Shown piece by piece: positions 1 to 9,528 of a DNA stretch of 64,000 bases (positions are counted from its first letter, which is position 1; every line of letters begins with the position of its first letter). The translations under genes were made by a program, and so were the position numbers. Under the pieces are notes generated by a model, which was not told where the DNA came from, did no database searches, and saw only the letters and a program-made list of their open reading frames with translations. The stretch is from Hyphomicrobiales bacterium (GTDB lineage: Bacteria; Pseudomonadota; Alphaproteobacteria; Rhizobiales; JAJFHB01). Location of the stretch: positions 186,001-250,000 of the forward strand of contig JAJFHE010000050.1 of the NCBI GenBank assembly GCA_021775755.1, read 5' to 3'.

Positions 1-427
1 CGGGGTCAATTCCGCGAGGGGCGTCCGCCGGGTCGCGGTCGCGCCAGGTTCCCTCATAGGCGGCGGCACGGCCTTCTGCACGGGCACGTTCGCGCATTGC
101 GGTCAGCTCGTCCGGTGAGCAGTAGCAACGGTAGGCATGGCCCTTTGCAAGCAGTTCGCCGGCAACTTCGCCGTGGCGGTCAAGACGTGTGTGCTGATAG
201 ACGGGATCGCCGTCCCAGGTCAGGCCGAGCCATGACAGCCCGTCAAGAATCGCGGCGACCGCCTCTTGCGTCGAACGTTCGCGATCTGTGTCTTCTATCC
301 TCAGCAGCATGCGCCCGCCGTGGTGTTTCGCAAACAGCCAGTTGAAGAGCGCCGTGCGCGCTCCCCCGATGTGCAGGAAGCCGGTCGGCGAGGGCGCGAA
401 ACGGGTGATCACGGTGCTGTCGTTCAT
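1..427 (-). CDS. gltX: Glutamyl-tRNA synthetase, N-terminal part (cut by window edge)
   Basis: This is the first 142 codons of glutamyl-tRNA synthetase, which charges tRNA-Glu with glutamate in the cytoplasm; the rest lies outside the window. The protein begins [17 protein letters not shown] and runs directly into the class I signature [13 protein letters not shown] (residues 19-31), then [10 protein letters not shown], which is the typical glutamate/tRNA-binding part of the Rossmann catalytic domain. The ATG at 427 is chosen because family members start only a few residues before the [10 protein letters not shown] segment. The gene diverges from comEC over about 110 bases that must hold both promoters. 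Many alphaproteobacteria carry two GltX paralogues; this fragment does not show which one it is. Confidence 0.93.
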   Translation of the reverse strand, partial: MNDSTVITRFAPSPTGFLHIGGARTALFNWLFAKHHGGRMLLRIEDTDRERSTQEAVAAILDGLSWLGLTWDGDPVYQHTRLDRHGEVAGELLAKGHAYRCYCSPDELTAMRERARAEGRAAAYEGTWRDRDPADAPRGIDP

Positions 428-536
428 GTTGGTCCTGGATCTTAACGTCATACATCGGGGCTGCGTTGCGCGTGTAGCACACCTCGCACTTGAGAGTAAG
501 GCTCGCGCGGGGCACGATGTCTTCCGGCAACGCGCC

Positions 537-2915
537 ATGATGGTCCGTTGCGCGCCGGGGTGCGTGGTGAGTGTGGATTCCGACAAGACCTGGAGTGGAG
601 CAACATCGCCGGACCGGCGGCGAAAATTCGCTGTTGGCGGGATACTGCAGGCGGAGAGACCGCAGTGGTTCTTGTGGATGCCGGTTCTAATTGCCACAGG
701 TGTGGCGGTGTATTTCAGTCTGGCGAAAGAGCCGGCGCTGGTGGTTGCGGGAGCCGTGCTGGCGGGAGCTACGGTTCTCGCCGTCGTAAGCGTGCAGTCC
801 AAGTGGAGCGCCGTTGGTCTCGGCGCCATATGCGTCGCCGCGGGATTCGCCCTTGCCACCTTGCGTACGCAGCATGTTGCCGCCCCGGTTATCGAAAAGC
901 GCGCAAACTACGTTTTGATATCGGGATGGGTGGAGACCGCGTCTCTCATCTCAGGTGCCCAGAAGATTGTGCTGCGCGTCCACGGGGTTGACGACTGGGG
1001 TGCGGACCGCCTGCCATACCGGGTCAGATTGTCCGTGTTCGGGGCAGACAATCCGATCAGGGCGGGCGATGCGGTCAGTATGCGGGCAAGGTTGCTGCCT
1101 TTGCCCGGGCCGGTGCGGCCTGGAGGCTTTGATTTCGCCCGGCGTAACTGGTTTCTGCGCATTGGCGGGACAGGACAGGCATTTGGTGCGCCAGAACCCG
1201 CCGAACTTGGCGAGCCTCCGCTGGGCATTGTCCTGAGGCGGCACATACAAAGCTGGCGTGTCGCCATAATGGAGCGGCTTGATAAGGCGATGAGCGGTGA
1301 AGCGGCAGGCTTTGCGATTGCCGTGACGACCGGCGAACGCGGCCGGTTGCCTGGCGCGGTAGTGGACAGTTTGCGGGCCTCGGGGCTTGCACATCTGCTT
1401 GCGATCTCCGGTCTGCACATGGCGCTGGTAGCGACGTCGCTGTTTGCCATGGTGCGGGCTTTTTTGGCACTCTTCCCGGCGCTCGCGCTGGCATATCCCA
1501 TCAAGAAATGGGCGGCGGTCGTCGCGCTCCTTGGAGCGTGTATTTATCTTGCGCTTTCGGGTGCCAGTATCTCGACGCAACGCGCGTTCATCATGCTGGC
1601 GATCATGTTCGGGGCGATCCTTCTCGACCGGCCGGCAATAAGCATCCGCAATGTAGCGATCGCCGCACTGATCATTCTCGCGATGCGTCCTGAAAGCGCT
1701 CTCGATGTCAGTTTCCAGATGTCATTTCTCACTGTGACCGTGCTCGTCTCGTTCTATGAGAACCAGCGTGACAGGTGGGCTGACATGACCGGCAGCGGTT
1801 ACGCCTCCACTCCGCGCCAGCGAGCCCTCAGGCGGGGCCTGCTTTACTGTGCGGGAGTAATAACAACGACGATGCTTGCAACGGTCGCGACCGCTCCCAT
1901 CGCGGCGTTCCAGTTTAACCAGATCGCGGTTTACGGCGTACTCGGCAATCTCGTTGCCGTACCGTTGATGTCGCTTGTCATTATGCCGCTTGCCCTGGCC
2001 TCGCTGCTCCTTATGCCCTTTGGCGCTGAGGGGATGGTCACATGGGCGCTGGATGGCTCGATCGGCTGGCTGCAGGACTGGGCGGCTTTGGTGTCGCAAT
2101 TGCCCGGCGCGCGCGGGTATGTCGGATCCGTGAGCGAATGGGCATCGCTGACGGTAGTCGCGGGGCTGTTGTGGCTGTGCCTGTGGCGCACCCGCTGGCG
2201 TGTGCTTGGGTTTGCATTGCTGATCTGCGGGTTGGGACTGACGGCGCTTCGCGACCGGCCGGATGTTCTGATCGACCGGTTGGCAAAAGTTGTGGCGGTG
2301 CGCGGGCCGGAGGGAACACTGGCGCTTACAAGCACGCGCGCCGGGCGGTATGTATCTGAGCGTTGGCTACTGGCGGATGGGGACGGTGCGTCTTTGCGAG
2401 ATGCCGCGGCACGCGACCATATGAAATGCGATGGCGCTGCGTGCAGCGCCGTGATGGCAGGCGGTGGACGGGTTGCGGTTGTTTTCGATGCAGAAGCCCT
2501 GTGGGATGAATGCAGAATTGCAGATATTGTGGTGTCAAGGATCCCCGTTGGCTCGGGTTGCAGAAGACCGCGGGCCGTGATCGACTGGTGGGATGTTTAC
2601 TCAAGCGGCGCCCATGCGGTCTATTCAGTTGAAGACCGGTTGACCATACGCCGGGCGGACGAGGAGCGCGGTGACCGCCCATGGGTGTTGCGCCGGGCAG
2701 GCCCCGTGGAGCGGGACGCCGACAGGACGGCAGGAGTGGCGATGGCGGATGATGAGGAGGACGGCGCGCCGTGCGATGCAGATGACGAGCCTGTGGTCGA
2801 CGACCTCCCGGTCAGACGGGACGACACGGGCCCTGACCGGCTCGCCAACGCGCTTGAACGCATCGCCTACCGTTTGCAGGAAATGGGCAACTGGTTGATC
2901 GGCTTTCTGCGGTAG
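537..2915 (+). CDS. comEC: ComEC/Rec2-family DNA-uptake membrane channel, without C-terminal MBL domain
   Basis: ComEC forms the inner-membrane channel for single-stranded DNA in natural transformation. The protein (792 residues from this start) has several N-terminal hydrophobic segments, a soluble OB-like section, and the Competence domain with the hallmark [13 protein letters not shown] (around residue 290) followed by many membrane helices. The C-terminal 200 residues have no HxHxDH metal motif, so the metallo-beta-lactamase nuclease domain of the longer ComEC proteins is absent or unrecognisable; it ends in an acidic linker and an amphipathic tail. Start choice is uncertain: ATG 537 or 540, or GTG 567, lack a strong ribosome binding site. 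The stop lies two bases from the convergent lexA stop. Whether the cell is competent cannot be told from here. Confidence 0.88.
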   Translation: MMVRCAPGCVVSVDSDKTWSGATSPDRRRKFAVGGILQAERPQWFLWMPVLIATGVAVYFSLAKEPALVVAGAVLAGATVLAVVSVQSKWSAVGLGAICVAAGFALATLRTQHVAAPVIEKRANYVLISGWVETASLISGAQKIVLRVHGVDDWGADRLPYRVRLSVFGADNPIRAGDAVSMRARLLPLPGPVRPGGFDFARRNWFLRIGGTGQAFGAPEPAELGEPPLGIVLRRHIQSWRVAIMERLDKAMSGEAAGFAIAVTTGERGRLPGAVVDSLRASGLAHLLAISGLHMALVATSLFAMVRAFLALFPALALAYPIKKWAAVVALLGACIYLALSGASISTQRAFIMLAIMFGAILLDRPAISIRNVAIAALIILAMRPESALDVSFQMSFLTVTVLVSFYENQRDRWADMTGSGYASTPRQRALRRGLLYCAGVITTTMLATVATAPIAAFQFNQIAVYGVLGNLVAVPLMSLVIMPLALASLLLMPFGAEGMVTWALDGSIGWLQDWAALVSQLPGARGYVGSVSEWASLTVVAGLLWLCLWRTRWRVLGFALLICGLGLTALRDRPDVLIDRLAKVVAVRGPEGTLALTSTRAGRYVSERWLLADGDGASLRDAAARDHMKCDGAACSAVMAGGGRVAVVFDAEALWDECRIADIVVSRIPVGSGCRRPRAVIDWWDVYSSGAHAVYSVEDRLTIRRADEERGDRPWVLRRAGPVERDADRTAGVAMADDEEDGAPCDADDEPVVDDLPVRRDDTGPDRLANALERIAYRLQEMGNWLIGFLR

Positions 2916-2917
2916 TT

Positions 2918-3622
2918 TCAGTATTTGCGCAAGAGACCTACGAGGCGGCCCTGAACGCGGATCCGGTCGGGACCGAATATGCGCGTTTCATACGCCGGAT
3001 TTGCCGCTTCAAGCGCAATCGAATCGCCTTTACGACGCAACCGCTTCAATGTTGCTTCCTCATCGTCGACGAGCGCCACGACAATTTCGCCGTTGGCGGC
3101 GTTGTCTTTCTGCTGAATGATAACGGTATCGCCATCCAGGATGCCGGCCTCGATCATCGAATCGCCTTTGACGTCGAGGGCGAAATGTTCACCGGAACCA
3201 AGCATTTCAGGCGGAACCGTGATGTTGTGCGAATGGTCCTGAATGGCCGAGATCGGGACACCGGCGGCAATCCGGCCCATGACCGGCACGGTGGCCTGAG
3301 GTGTTTCGGTGCCATCGGGTTCGCGTTCCTTGCGAATGCGCCCGAGACTTCCCTCAATAACGCTCGGATTGAAGCCGCGTGTCGATGACGCAAGGCCCGG
3401 AGCCACGGATTCCGGCAGTTTAAGAACTTCCAGAGCGCGTGCGCGATGCGGCAGGCGGCGGATAAAACCGCGCTCTTCAAGCGCCGTTATCAGCCGATGA
3501 ATGCCCGACTTCGAGCGCAGATCCAAAGCTTCCTTCATTTCCTCAAAGGACGGCGGAACGCCCGCTTCCTTGAGCCGTTCGTGAATGAACATCAAAAGGT
3601 CGTGTTGTTTTCGCGTAAGCAT
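2918..3622 (-). CDS. lexA: LexA repressor, SOS regulator
   Basis: LexA represses SOS genes and cleaves itself when RecA filaments form. The 234-residue protein has an N-terminal winged helix ([17 protein letters not shown] to about residue 65) with the recognition region [18 protein letters not shown]. The C-terminal peptidase half has the Ala120-Gly121 cleavage site in GRIAAGVP, the nucleophile Ser155 in KGDSMIEAG, and the general base Lys193 in EATLKRL. The ATG at 3622 fits the family N-terminus; an upstream in-frame ATG would add 32 residues translated from the operator region and is rejected. Two LexA boxes lie in its promoter, so it should regulate itself. It follows the trp-moa-moe series but has a 122-base gap with its own promoter. 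Confidence 0.97.
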   Translation of the reverse strand: MLTRKQHDLLMFIHERLKEAGVPPSFEEMKEALDLRSKSGIHRLITALEERGFIRRLPHRARALEVLKLPESVAPGLASSTRGFNPSVIEGSLGRIRKEREPDGTETPQATVPVMGRIAAGVPISAIQDHSHNITVPPEMLGSGEHFALDVKGDSMIEAGILDGDTVIIQQKDNAANGEIVVALVDDEEATLKRLRRKGDSIALEAANPAYETRIFGPDRIRVQGRLVGLLRKY

Positions 3623-3673
3623 CGCGTCCACTCCGGTGTCATGGCCGCGAATTGCCGCTGACCACGATATGTA

Positions 3674-3688
3674 GAACAAACTAGAAAC
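3674..3688. promoter_or_regulatory. LexA box 2, one mismatch
   Basis: Read on the minus strand this is GTTTCTAGTTTGTTC, one base away from GTTC-N7-GTTC, and it begins just downstream of the lexA -10 element. Its centre is about 25 bases from that of box 1. It shares the CTAGTT core with box 1 and probably gives a second, weaker LexA dimer site. Confidence 0.6.
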
Positions 3689-3689
3689 A

Positions 3690-3718
3690 TTTATACATGT
3701 TCTAGTTATGTTCATCAA
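3690..3718 (-). promoter_or_regulatory. lexA promoter, sigma-70 type
   Basis: On the minus strand TTGATG (3718-3713) and TATAAA (3695-3690) are separated by exactly 17 bases, about 65 bases ahead of the lexA ATG. The spacer contains a full LexA box, so repressor binding would block polymerase directly. Promoter assignment is by pattern only. Confidence 0.65.
3699..3713. promoter_or_regulatory. LexA box 1, GTTC-N7-GTTC
   Basis: GTTCTAGTTATGTTC is a perfect match to the GTTC-N7-GTTC operator described for alphaproteobacterial LexA. It fills the spacer between the -35 and -10 elements of the lexA promoter. Confidence 0.85.
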
Positions 3719-3744
3719 CCCTTAAAGCGGAGTAAACGCCGCGA

Positions 3745-4953
3745 TCAGAAATCGATCACTTCCACCTCAACCGTTTCGCCGGCGTTTCTGGCCGGATCGT
3801 GGGGCGGGCGGATGATGAAACAGTCGGAGAGCGAGAGCGTCCTCAGCATGGAGCTGTCCTGGCGGGAGAAGGCCGTAACCTTTGGCGTTTCGCCGGGCGT
3901 GTGTTCGAGTCTTGCGCGGAGATAATCCTGACGCTCGTCGTTTTCGGCAAGGTTGTCGGCCAAGATCGCGTTGCGGGTTCTCACGGTCTGTTCCCTGCCG
4001 AGCAGGGCGCGCAGCAGCGGGCGCAGAAAAACATGGGCGCAGACCACCGCCGACACGGGATTGCCGGGCAGACCAAGCACGCGCATGCCACCGATGTGAC
4101 CGAACATCAAAGGCTTACCTGGCCGCATGGCGATTTTCCAGAAGTCGGGCGTCATTCCGGCATCAACCAAGGCGCGGTGCACGAGATCATGATCGCCGAC
4201 GGAAGCGCCGCCTAACGTCACCAGAACGTCGACATCGAGGTCTTGCGCCTTTTGAATGGCGTCGGCGAGGTCCGCCATCGTGTCGCGGGCGATGCCGAGA
4301 TCGATGGGCCGGGCACCGGAGCGTTTGATAAGGGCGGCAAGACCGTAATTGTTGGAAGCCACGATCTGGTCGGGGCCGGGTTCGCTGCCCGGTTCCACCA
4401 GCTCATCGCCGGTTGGCAACAGGGCGATACGTGGCCTGGTGCGGACCGGCAGACTGGCATGGTTCATGGCCGCGGCGAGCGCGATTTCGCGTGTTCCAAG
4501 AACCGTGGGACGGGAAAGCAGGATTTCTCCTTCCGCAAAATCAAGGCCCTTGGGACGGATGAAGCGGTCGGCCGGGGCGGCGAAGTTGATCTTTACGGTG
4601 TCGCCATCACGATCGGTGTTTTCCTGGATAACGATGGCATTGGCGCCCTCCGGCACAGGCGCACCGGTAAAAATTCGCACTGATTCGCCGGAACCAACTG
4701 TGCCTGCATAAGCTTTGCCCGCAGACGACTCCCCGATCACCTGCAGGTCGACGGGCACGGTTGCCACGTCTTCGGCGCGTACGGCGTAGCCGTCCATGGC
4801 AGAGGAGTTGAAGGGCGGCTGGTTGAGTTTTGCGGCAATGTCGCCAGCGAGTGTGCGCCCATCAGCGTCCAGCAACTCCACGTCTTCTGGAGGCGTCGGC
4901 ACTACGCCATCAAGGATGCGGGACTTTGCGTCTTCGACAGGAAGCAGCGTCAT
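3745..4953 (-). CDS. moeA: Molybdopterin molybdenumtransferase MoeA
   Basis: MoeA inserts molybdate into adenylylated molybdopterin at the end of molybdenum cofactor synthesis. The 402-residue length is normal for the family. Visible hallmarks are NSSAMDGYAV (around residues 48-57), IFTGAPVPEGANAIV, PTGDELVEPG and TLGGASVGDHD, which form the molybdopterin-binding pocket, and the C-terminal MoeA domain IV. The start codon lies one base after the moaC stop, so the two genes are almost certainly translated from one message. It is the last gene of the ppiD-trp-moa-moe run before lexA. Confidence 0.97.
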   Translation of the reverse strand: MTLLPVEDAKSRILDGVVPTPPEDVELLDADGRTLAGDIAAKLNQPPFNSSAMDGYAVRAEDVATVPVDLQVIGESSAGKAYAGTVGSGESVRIFTGAPVPEGANAIVIQENTDRDGDTVKINFAAPADRFIRPKGLDFAEGEILLSRPTVLGTREIALAAAMNHASLPVRTRPRIALLPTGDELVEPGSEPGPDQIVASNNYGLAALIKRSGARPIDLGIARDTMADLADAIQKAQDLDVDVLVTLGGASVGDHDLVHRALVDAGMTPDFWKIAMRPGKPLMFGHIGGMRVLGLPGNPVSAVVCAHVFLRPLLRALLGREQTVRTRNAILADNLAENDERQDYLRARLEHTPGETPKVTAFSRQDSSMLRTLSLSDCFIIRPPHDPARNAGETVEVEVIDF

Positions 4954-4954
4954 G

Positions 4955-5437
4955 TCAGTCAGCCGTGAAACGGCCGGATTTGCCGCCTGATTTTTCCAGC
5001 AACCGGATATCCGAAATCGTAATGGCGCGGTCGACCGCCTTGACCATGTCGTAAATCGTCAGGCAGGCGAGCGAAACAGCGGTCAAAGCCTCCATCTCAA
5101 CGCCGGTCTGGCCGGTTACCTTGACGGTCGCGCGGACATCGATCGTGTTGGTTGCGGGGTCGGGTTCGAGATCGAGCGTCACCTTGGAGAGGGCAAGCGG
5201 GTGGCACAGCGGAATGAGTTCGTGGGTTCGCTTTGCCGCCATGATGCCGGCGATGCGGGCAACGCCCAGCACATCGCCTTTCTTGGCGCCGCCGGAGAGG
5301 ATCAGATCGAGCGTTTCGGCCAACATCGTCACCCGACCGGCGGCGATCGCGATGCGTTCGGTTACATCCTTTTCGGAGACATCGATCATTACGGCGTTGC
5401 CCTGCTCGTCGATGTGCGTGAGTTTGTTATCGGTCAT
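4955..5437 (-). CDS. moaC: Cyclic pyranopterin monophosphate synthase MoaC
   Basis: MoaC converts 3',8-cyclo-7,8-dihydro-GTP to cyclic pyranopterin monophosphate, the second step of molybdenum cofactor synthesis. The 160-residue protein shows the conserved stretches [39 protein letters not shown] and [11 protein letters not shown] that build the active site at the dimer interface. It lies 11 bases after trpC and one base before moeA. The pairing of moaC and moeA with trpC is common in alphaproteobacteria, so the context carries no special metabolic meaning beyond a shared transcript. Confidence 0.97.
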   Translation of the reverse strand: MTDNKLTHIDEQGNAVMIDVSEKDVTERIAIAAGRVTMLAETLDLILSGGAKKGDVLGVARIAGIMAAKRTHELIPLCHPLALSKVTLDLEPDPATNTIDVRATVKVTGQTGVEMEALTAVSLACLTIYDMVKAVDRAITISDIRLLEKSGGKSGRFTAD

Positions 5438-5448
5438 GCGGGTGCATC

Positions 5449-6267
5449 TTATCCAGCGATTGCGGTGCCGGGGCCGGCAGGCGCGAACAACGATCTTGTT
5501 GCCGCTTCGACGTCGTCCTGGCGCATCAGGCTTTCGCCGATGAGAAATGTGCGCACATCGACATCGGCGAGCCGGCGGAGATCGTTCGGGGTGAAGAGGC
5601 CGCTCTCACCGACCACGAGATAATCATCGGGAATGCGCGGCGCGAGCCGTTCGGTCGTTTCAAGGGCCGTTTCAAAGGTTTGCAAGTCGCGGTTGTTGAT
5701 GCCGATGAAACGGCTTTGCAGCGCAAGGGCGCGGTCAAGCTCTTCTTCGTCGTGGACTTCGATAAGGGCATCCATGCCGAATTCGAAGGCCGCCTGCTCG
5801 AGGTCGGATGCCTGCGCATCGGTTACCATGGCCATGATGACGAGAATACAATCCGCATTCCAGGCCCGGGCTTCGGCAACCTGATAGGGATCGAGCAGGA
5901 AATCCTTGCGCAGCGCCGGCAGACGCGTTGCTGCACGCGCATCGGTGAGATGGGAGGGCTTCCCCTGAAAAGAGGGGCCATCGGTCAGAACCGAGAGGCA
6001 CGCAGCACCGCCGGCTTCATAGGCGCGCGCCAAAGCGGGCGGATCGAAATCGGCGCGGATCAACCCTTTTGACGGACTGGCGCGCTTGATTTCCGCGATG
6101 AGGCCGAAGCCGCCCGCGTCGCTGCGTGCACGAAGGGCCGCCATAAAGCCCCGTGGAGTATCCGCGGCACGCGCCCGTTCCGCCATTTCGCCATCCGGGC
6201 ACCGCGCACGGGCCCGCGCAAGCTCCTCGCGCTTGTAGTCGGCAATTTCGTCGAGGATGGCGGCCAT
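5449..6267 (-). CDS. trpC: Indole-3-glycerol phosphate synthase
   Basis: TrpC closes the indole ring in tryptophan synthesis, turning carboxyphenylaminodeoxyribulose phosphate into indole-3-glycerol phosphate. The 272-residue TIM barrel carries [13 protein letters not shown] (catalytic Lys), [34 protein letters not shown] and VGESGLFT in the order of the family. It is not fused to TrpF. It begins 8 bases after the trpD stop. Confidence 0.97.
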   Translation of the reverse strand: MAAILDEIADYKREELARARARCPDGEMAERARAADTPRGFMAALRARSDAGGFGLIAEIKRASPSKGLIRADFDPPALARAYEAGGAACLSVLTDGPSFQGKPSHLTDARAATRLPALRKDFLLDPYQVAEARAWNADCILVIMAMVTDAQASDLEQAAFEFGMDALIEVHDEEELDRALALQSRFIGINNRDLQTFETALETTERLAPRIPDDYLVVGESGLFTPNDLRRLADVDVRTFLIGESLMRQDDVEAATRSLFAPAGPGTAIAG

Positions 6268-6275
6268 GTGCGTCC

Positions 6276-7292
6276 TCAGCCGGCGTTGGAGGTTGCGACG
6301 AGGCGGTCGAGTGCACTTGCCGCAGCGCCGCTGTCGATGGCTTCTGCTGCCTGGGCGGCACCTTCTTTCAGATCTGCGGACTTGTCGGCAACCACGAGTG
6401 CCGCCGCCGTGGTGAAGATGACGATGTCCCTGAAGGCCGATTTAGTACCCGACAGGACGTCCCGGATTGCGGCAGCATTGACTTCGGCGTCGCCACCCTT
6501 CAAGTCGTCCAGCGCACATGTCGCAAGGCCCGCGTCGGCCGGATTGAGCTCAAAGGTCGAGACCTTGCCGTTGTTCATCTCCGCGACAAGCGAAGGCCCC
6601 GTCGTGGTCAACTCGTCAAGTCCGTCCTCGCCATGCACTACCCATACCCGTTCCGCGCCGAGATTGGCGAACACATGGGCGAGAGGCTCAACCCAGTCGC
6701 GCGAGAACACGCCAACGACCTGGCGTTTGGTGCCGGCGGGATTTGATATCGGCCCCAGCAGGTTGAATACGGTTCGGGTGCCGAGTTCAACGCGTGTCGG
6801 TCCGACATGGCGCATTGCGGCATGGTGTGCGGGCGCAAACATGAAGCCGACCCCGGCGTCGTCGATGCATCGTGATATAGCCTCCGGCGGGATCTCGATA
6901 TTGACGCCAAGCGCCATTAGGACATCGGCGGCGCCCGATTTCGACGACAAGGCGCGATTGCCGTGTTTTGCGACCTTGAGGCCAGCCCCTGCGGCCACGA
7001 GCGCGGCACAGGTCGATACGTTGTAAGTGCCGACAGCATCGCCGCCGGTGCCGACGATATCGATGGCATCGTCGGGTGCACTGACGCGGGTCATCTTGGA
7101 GCGCATGGTGCGCACGGCGCCGGTGATCTCGTCGACGGTTTCGCCGCGCACGCGCAGCGCCATCAAGAAGCCGCCAATCTGGCTCGGCGTCGCTTCACCG
7201 GACATGACAATGTCGAACGCGGCCTGAGCATCGTCGGCGCTGAGCGACTGGGCGTTGGCGACTTTGGCGATGTAGTCTTTGAATTCAGCCAT
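6276..7292 (-). CDS. trpD: Anthranilate phosphoribosyltransferase
   Basis: TrpD transfers phosphoribose from PRPP to anthranilate. The 338-residue protein shows the PRPP-binding loop [15 protein letters not shown] (around residue 80) and [17 protein letters not shown], plus the [12 protein letters not shown] anthranilate-site motif. The ATG at 7292 gives the usual N-terminus [11 protein letters not shown]; an earlier in-frame ATG adds 11 residues without family support. Sixty-five bases separate it from trpG. Confidence 0.97.
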   Translation of the reverse strand: MAEFKDYIAKVANAQSLSADDAQAAFDIVMSGEATPSQIGGFLMALRVRGETVDEITGAVRTMRSKMTRVSAPDDAIDIVGTGGDAVGTYNVSTCAALVAAGAGLKVAKHGNRALSSKSGAADVLMALGVNIEIPPEAISRCIDDAGVGFMFAPAHHAAMRHVGPTRVELGTRTVFNLLGPISNPAGTKRQVVGVFSRDWVEPLAHVFANLGAERVWVVHGEDGLDELTTTGPSLVAEMNNGKVSTFELNPADAGLATCALDDLKGGDAEVNAAAIRDVLSGTKSAFRDIVIFTTAAALVVADKSADLKEGAAQAAEAIDSGAAASALDRLVATSNAG

Positions 7293-7357
7293 TTTCTTTG
7301 CCGTTCTTGGTGGCGTTGTAAGCAAACCCGCAAATTCCGCTGCGCTATTCCGCCCGA

Positions 7358-7933
7358 TTAGCCAATGCCCGCTATATCCAGGAAGTTCCGCAATAGCTTA
7401 TGTCCGTGCTGGGACGCAATACTTTCAGGGTGGAACTGTACGCCGTGTACGGGGAGCTGGCGGTGCGTAATGCCCATGATCGTCCCGTCCGCGGTGCGTG
7501 CCGTGACCTCCAGGCAATCGGGAACGCTTGCCGGTTCGACGACCAGCGAGTGGTAACGTGTCGCCTCGAATTCATTCTCAATTCCGGCAAACACGCCGGT
7601 TGCCATGTGCCGAATGGTCGACAGCTTGCCGTGCATCAGCGTTTTGGCACGGACAATTCGGGCTCCGTAGGCCTGAGCGATAGACTGGTGGCCGAGGCAT
7701 ACGCCGAGCAACGGCACGTTTCCGCCGGCCCGTTCGACGAGTTCAAGGCAGATGCCCGCTTCATTCGGCGTGCACGGGCCCGGTGAGAGGACGATGGCGT
7801 CGGGCGCTTCAGCCAGAACGGCCTCGGCGGATCTTTCATCGTTGCGGTAGACGTTGGTCTTTGCGCCAAGCTCGCCCAGATAGTGCACGAGGTTGTAGGT
7901 AAAGCTGTCGTAGTTATCGATGAGCGTGATCAT
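7358..7933 (-). CDS. trpG: Anthranilate synthase glutamine amidotransferase subunit
   Basis: TrpG releases ammonia from glutamine for anthranilate synthase. The 191-residue class I amidotransferase has [16 protein letters not shown] at the N-terminus, the oxyanion segment [12 protein letters not shown], the nucleophile Cys in [16 protein letters not shown] and the His-Glu pair in [12 protein letters not shown] 7933 follows GCGGGAG, a good ribosome binding site, 13 bases after the trpE stop. In many Rhizobiaceae trpE and trpG are one fused gene; here they are separate. Confidence 0.97.
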   Translation of the reverse strand: MITLIDNYDSFTYNLVHYLGELGAKTNVYRNDERSAEAVLAEAPDAIVLSPGPCTPNEAGICLELVERAGGNVPLLGVCLGHQSIAQAYGARIVRAKTLMHGKLSTIRHMATGVFAGIENEFEATRYHSLVVEPASVPDCLEVTARTADGTIMGITHRQLPVHGVQFHPESIASQHGHKLLRNFLDIAGIG

Positions 7934-7946
7934 GCTGCGTCTCCCG

Positions 7947-9461
7947 CTACTGGCCGCGGCCGGGAGCGCCGGCAAAGCGCACGGCGTCTTCAGCGGCGCG
8001 GAACAGCGCCTTTGCCTTGTTGACGCATTCGACGTGCTCGCTCTGCGGGTCGGAGTCAGCGACGATGCCGGCGCCCGCCTGCACGTACATGACCCCGTCC
8101 TTCACGATCGCCGTGCGCAACACAATGCAGGTGTCCATTTCGCCGCTGGCGGAGAAGTAGCCTACACAGCCGGCGTAGATGCCGCGCTTTTCCTTTTCCA
8201 GCTCATCGATGATTTCCATGGCCCGCACTTTTGGGGCGCCAGATACCGTGCCTGCGGGAAATCCCGCACAGAGCGCGGTAATCGCATCGTGGCTGTCGTC
8301 GAGTTCGCCCTCGACGTTGGATACGATGTGCATGACGTGGCTGTAGTATTCCAGAATGAACTGATCGGTCACGGTGACCGAGCCAATGCGCGATACGCGG
8401 CCGGCGTCGTTGCGGCCGAGATCTAGAAGCATGAGGTGTTCGGCCCGTTCCTTCGGGTCGGCGAGGAGTTCATCGGCAAGTTCGCGGTCTCGGGCGGGCG
8501 TGTCGCCGCGCGGCCGCGTGCCGGCTATCGGGCGGACGGTTACTTTGCCGTCGCGCACGCGAACCAGAATTTCCGGACTGGATCCGATGACGGAAAACGT
8601 GCCGAAATTCAGGAAATACAAAAACGGCGACGGGTTGGTGCGGCGCAGTGATCGGTAGAGCGAGAAAGGCGGCAGCGGGAAGGGAGCGGAAAACCGCTGG
8701 CTGAGAACCGTCTGAAAGACATCGCCCGCCGCGACGTATTCCTTGGCCCGGCCGACCATGGCCATATATTCGTCCGGCGTCGTGTTGGAACAGGGCGTAT
8801 CTACGTCGACGGCATCGTCCTGCGGGTTTTGGATGAGAGGCTGTTCAAGCGCATCCATGATGCCGGTCAGCCGGTCGACAGCACGTGCATGGGCGATCGG
8901 CGCTTTTACGTCATCGGTCGGGAACACGGGCGTGGCGATCGTCACTTCGTCCTTCACGGAATCAAAGATTGCCATCACCGTCGGGCGGATCATCATCGCA
9001 TCGGGCAGACCCAGAACATCCGGGTTCTCCGATGGCAGGCGCTCCATCTGCCGGACCATGTCGTATCCCATATATCCGAACACGCCTGAGGCCATGGGCG
9101 GGGCATCTTCGGGAAGCTCGATGCGCGATTCTTCAAGCAGTGAGCGCAGCGCCTCAAGCGGAGGCTCGCCACAAGCGCGAAAGCCAGATTCGGTGTCGGC
9201 GATTGCGGTACGGTTGATCTCGGCGTGCTCGCCGTTGCTGCGCCAGATCAGATCGGGGCGCATGCCGATGATCGAATAGCGCCCACGCACCGCACCGCCC
9301 TCGACGGATTCCAGGAGAAAGCTGTACTTCTCGTCGCGCGCCAGCTTGAGCATCGCCGACACCGGCGTTTCAAGATCGGCGACGAGGCGTGTCCACACGA
9401 CCTGCGCGCGGCCGGCTTCGTAGTCGTGCGTAAACTTGTCGATGTCCGGCGATATAATCAT
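7947..9461 (-). CDS. trpE: Anthranilate synthase component I
   Basis: TrpE makes anthranilate from chorismate, the committed step of tryptophan synthesis. The 504-residue protein keeps the feedback-inhibition motif FLLESVEGG (around residue 49) and the chorismate-binding core: PIAGTRPRG, LDLGRNDAGRVS, FPAGTVSGAPKVRAMEII and QAGAGIVADSDP. No trpL-like leader peptide is evident in the 67 bases between ppiD and this gene, so attenuation is not supported here. Confidence 0.97.
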   Translation of the reverse strand: MIISPDIDKFTHDYEAGRAQVVWTRLVADLETPVSAMLKLARDEKYSFLLESVEGGAVRGRYSIIGMRPDLIWRSNGEHAEINRTAIADTESGFRACGEPPLEALRSLLEESRIELPEDAPPMASGVFGYMGYDMVRQMERLPSENPDVLGLPDAMMIRPTVMAIFDSVKDEVTIATPVFPTDDVKAPIAHARAVDRLTGIMDALEQPLIQNPQDDAVDVDTPCSNTTPDEYMAMVGRAKEYVAAGDVFQTVLSQRFSAPFPLPPFSLYRSLRRTNPSPFLYFLNFGTFSVIGSSPEILVRVRDGKVTVRPIAGTRPRGDTPARDRELADELLADPKERAEHLMLLDLGRNDAGRVSRIGSVTVTDQFILEYYSHVMHIVSNVEGELDDSHDAITALCAGFPAGTVSGAPKVRAMEIIDELEKEKRGIYAGCVGYFSASGEMDTCIVLRTAIVKDGVMYVQAGAGIVADSDPQSEHVECVNKAKALFRAAEDAVRFAGAPGRGQ

Positions 9462-9528
9462 GTTCTAGTGGGCGGACGGCAGGATCTTGCGGCAAGCCGT
9501 TGATCAGGCGCCGCTTTTTCCTTTGCTG

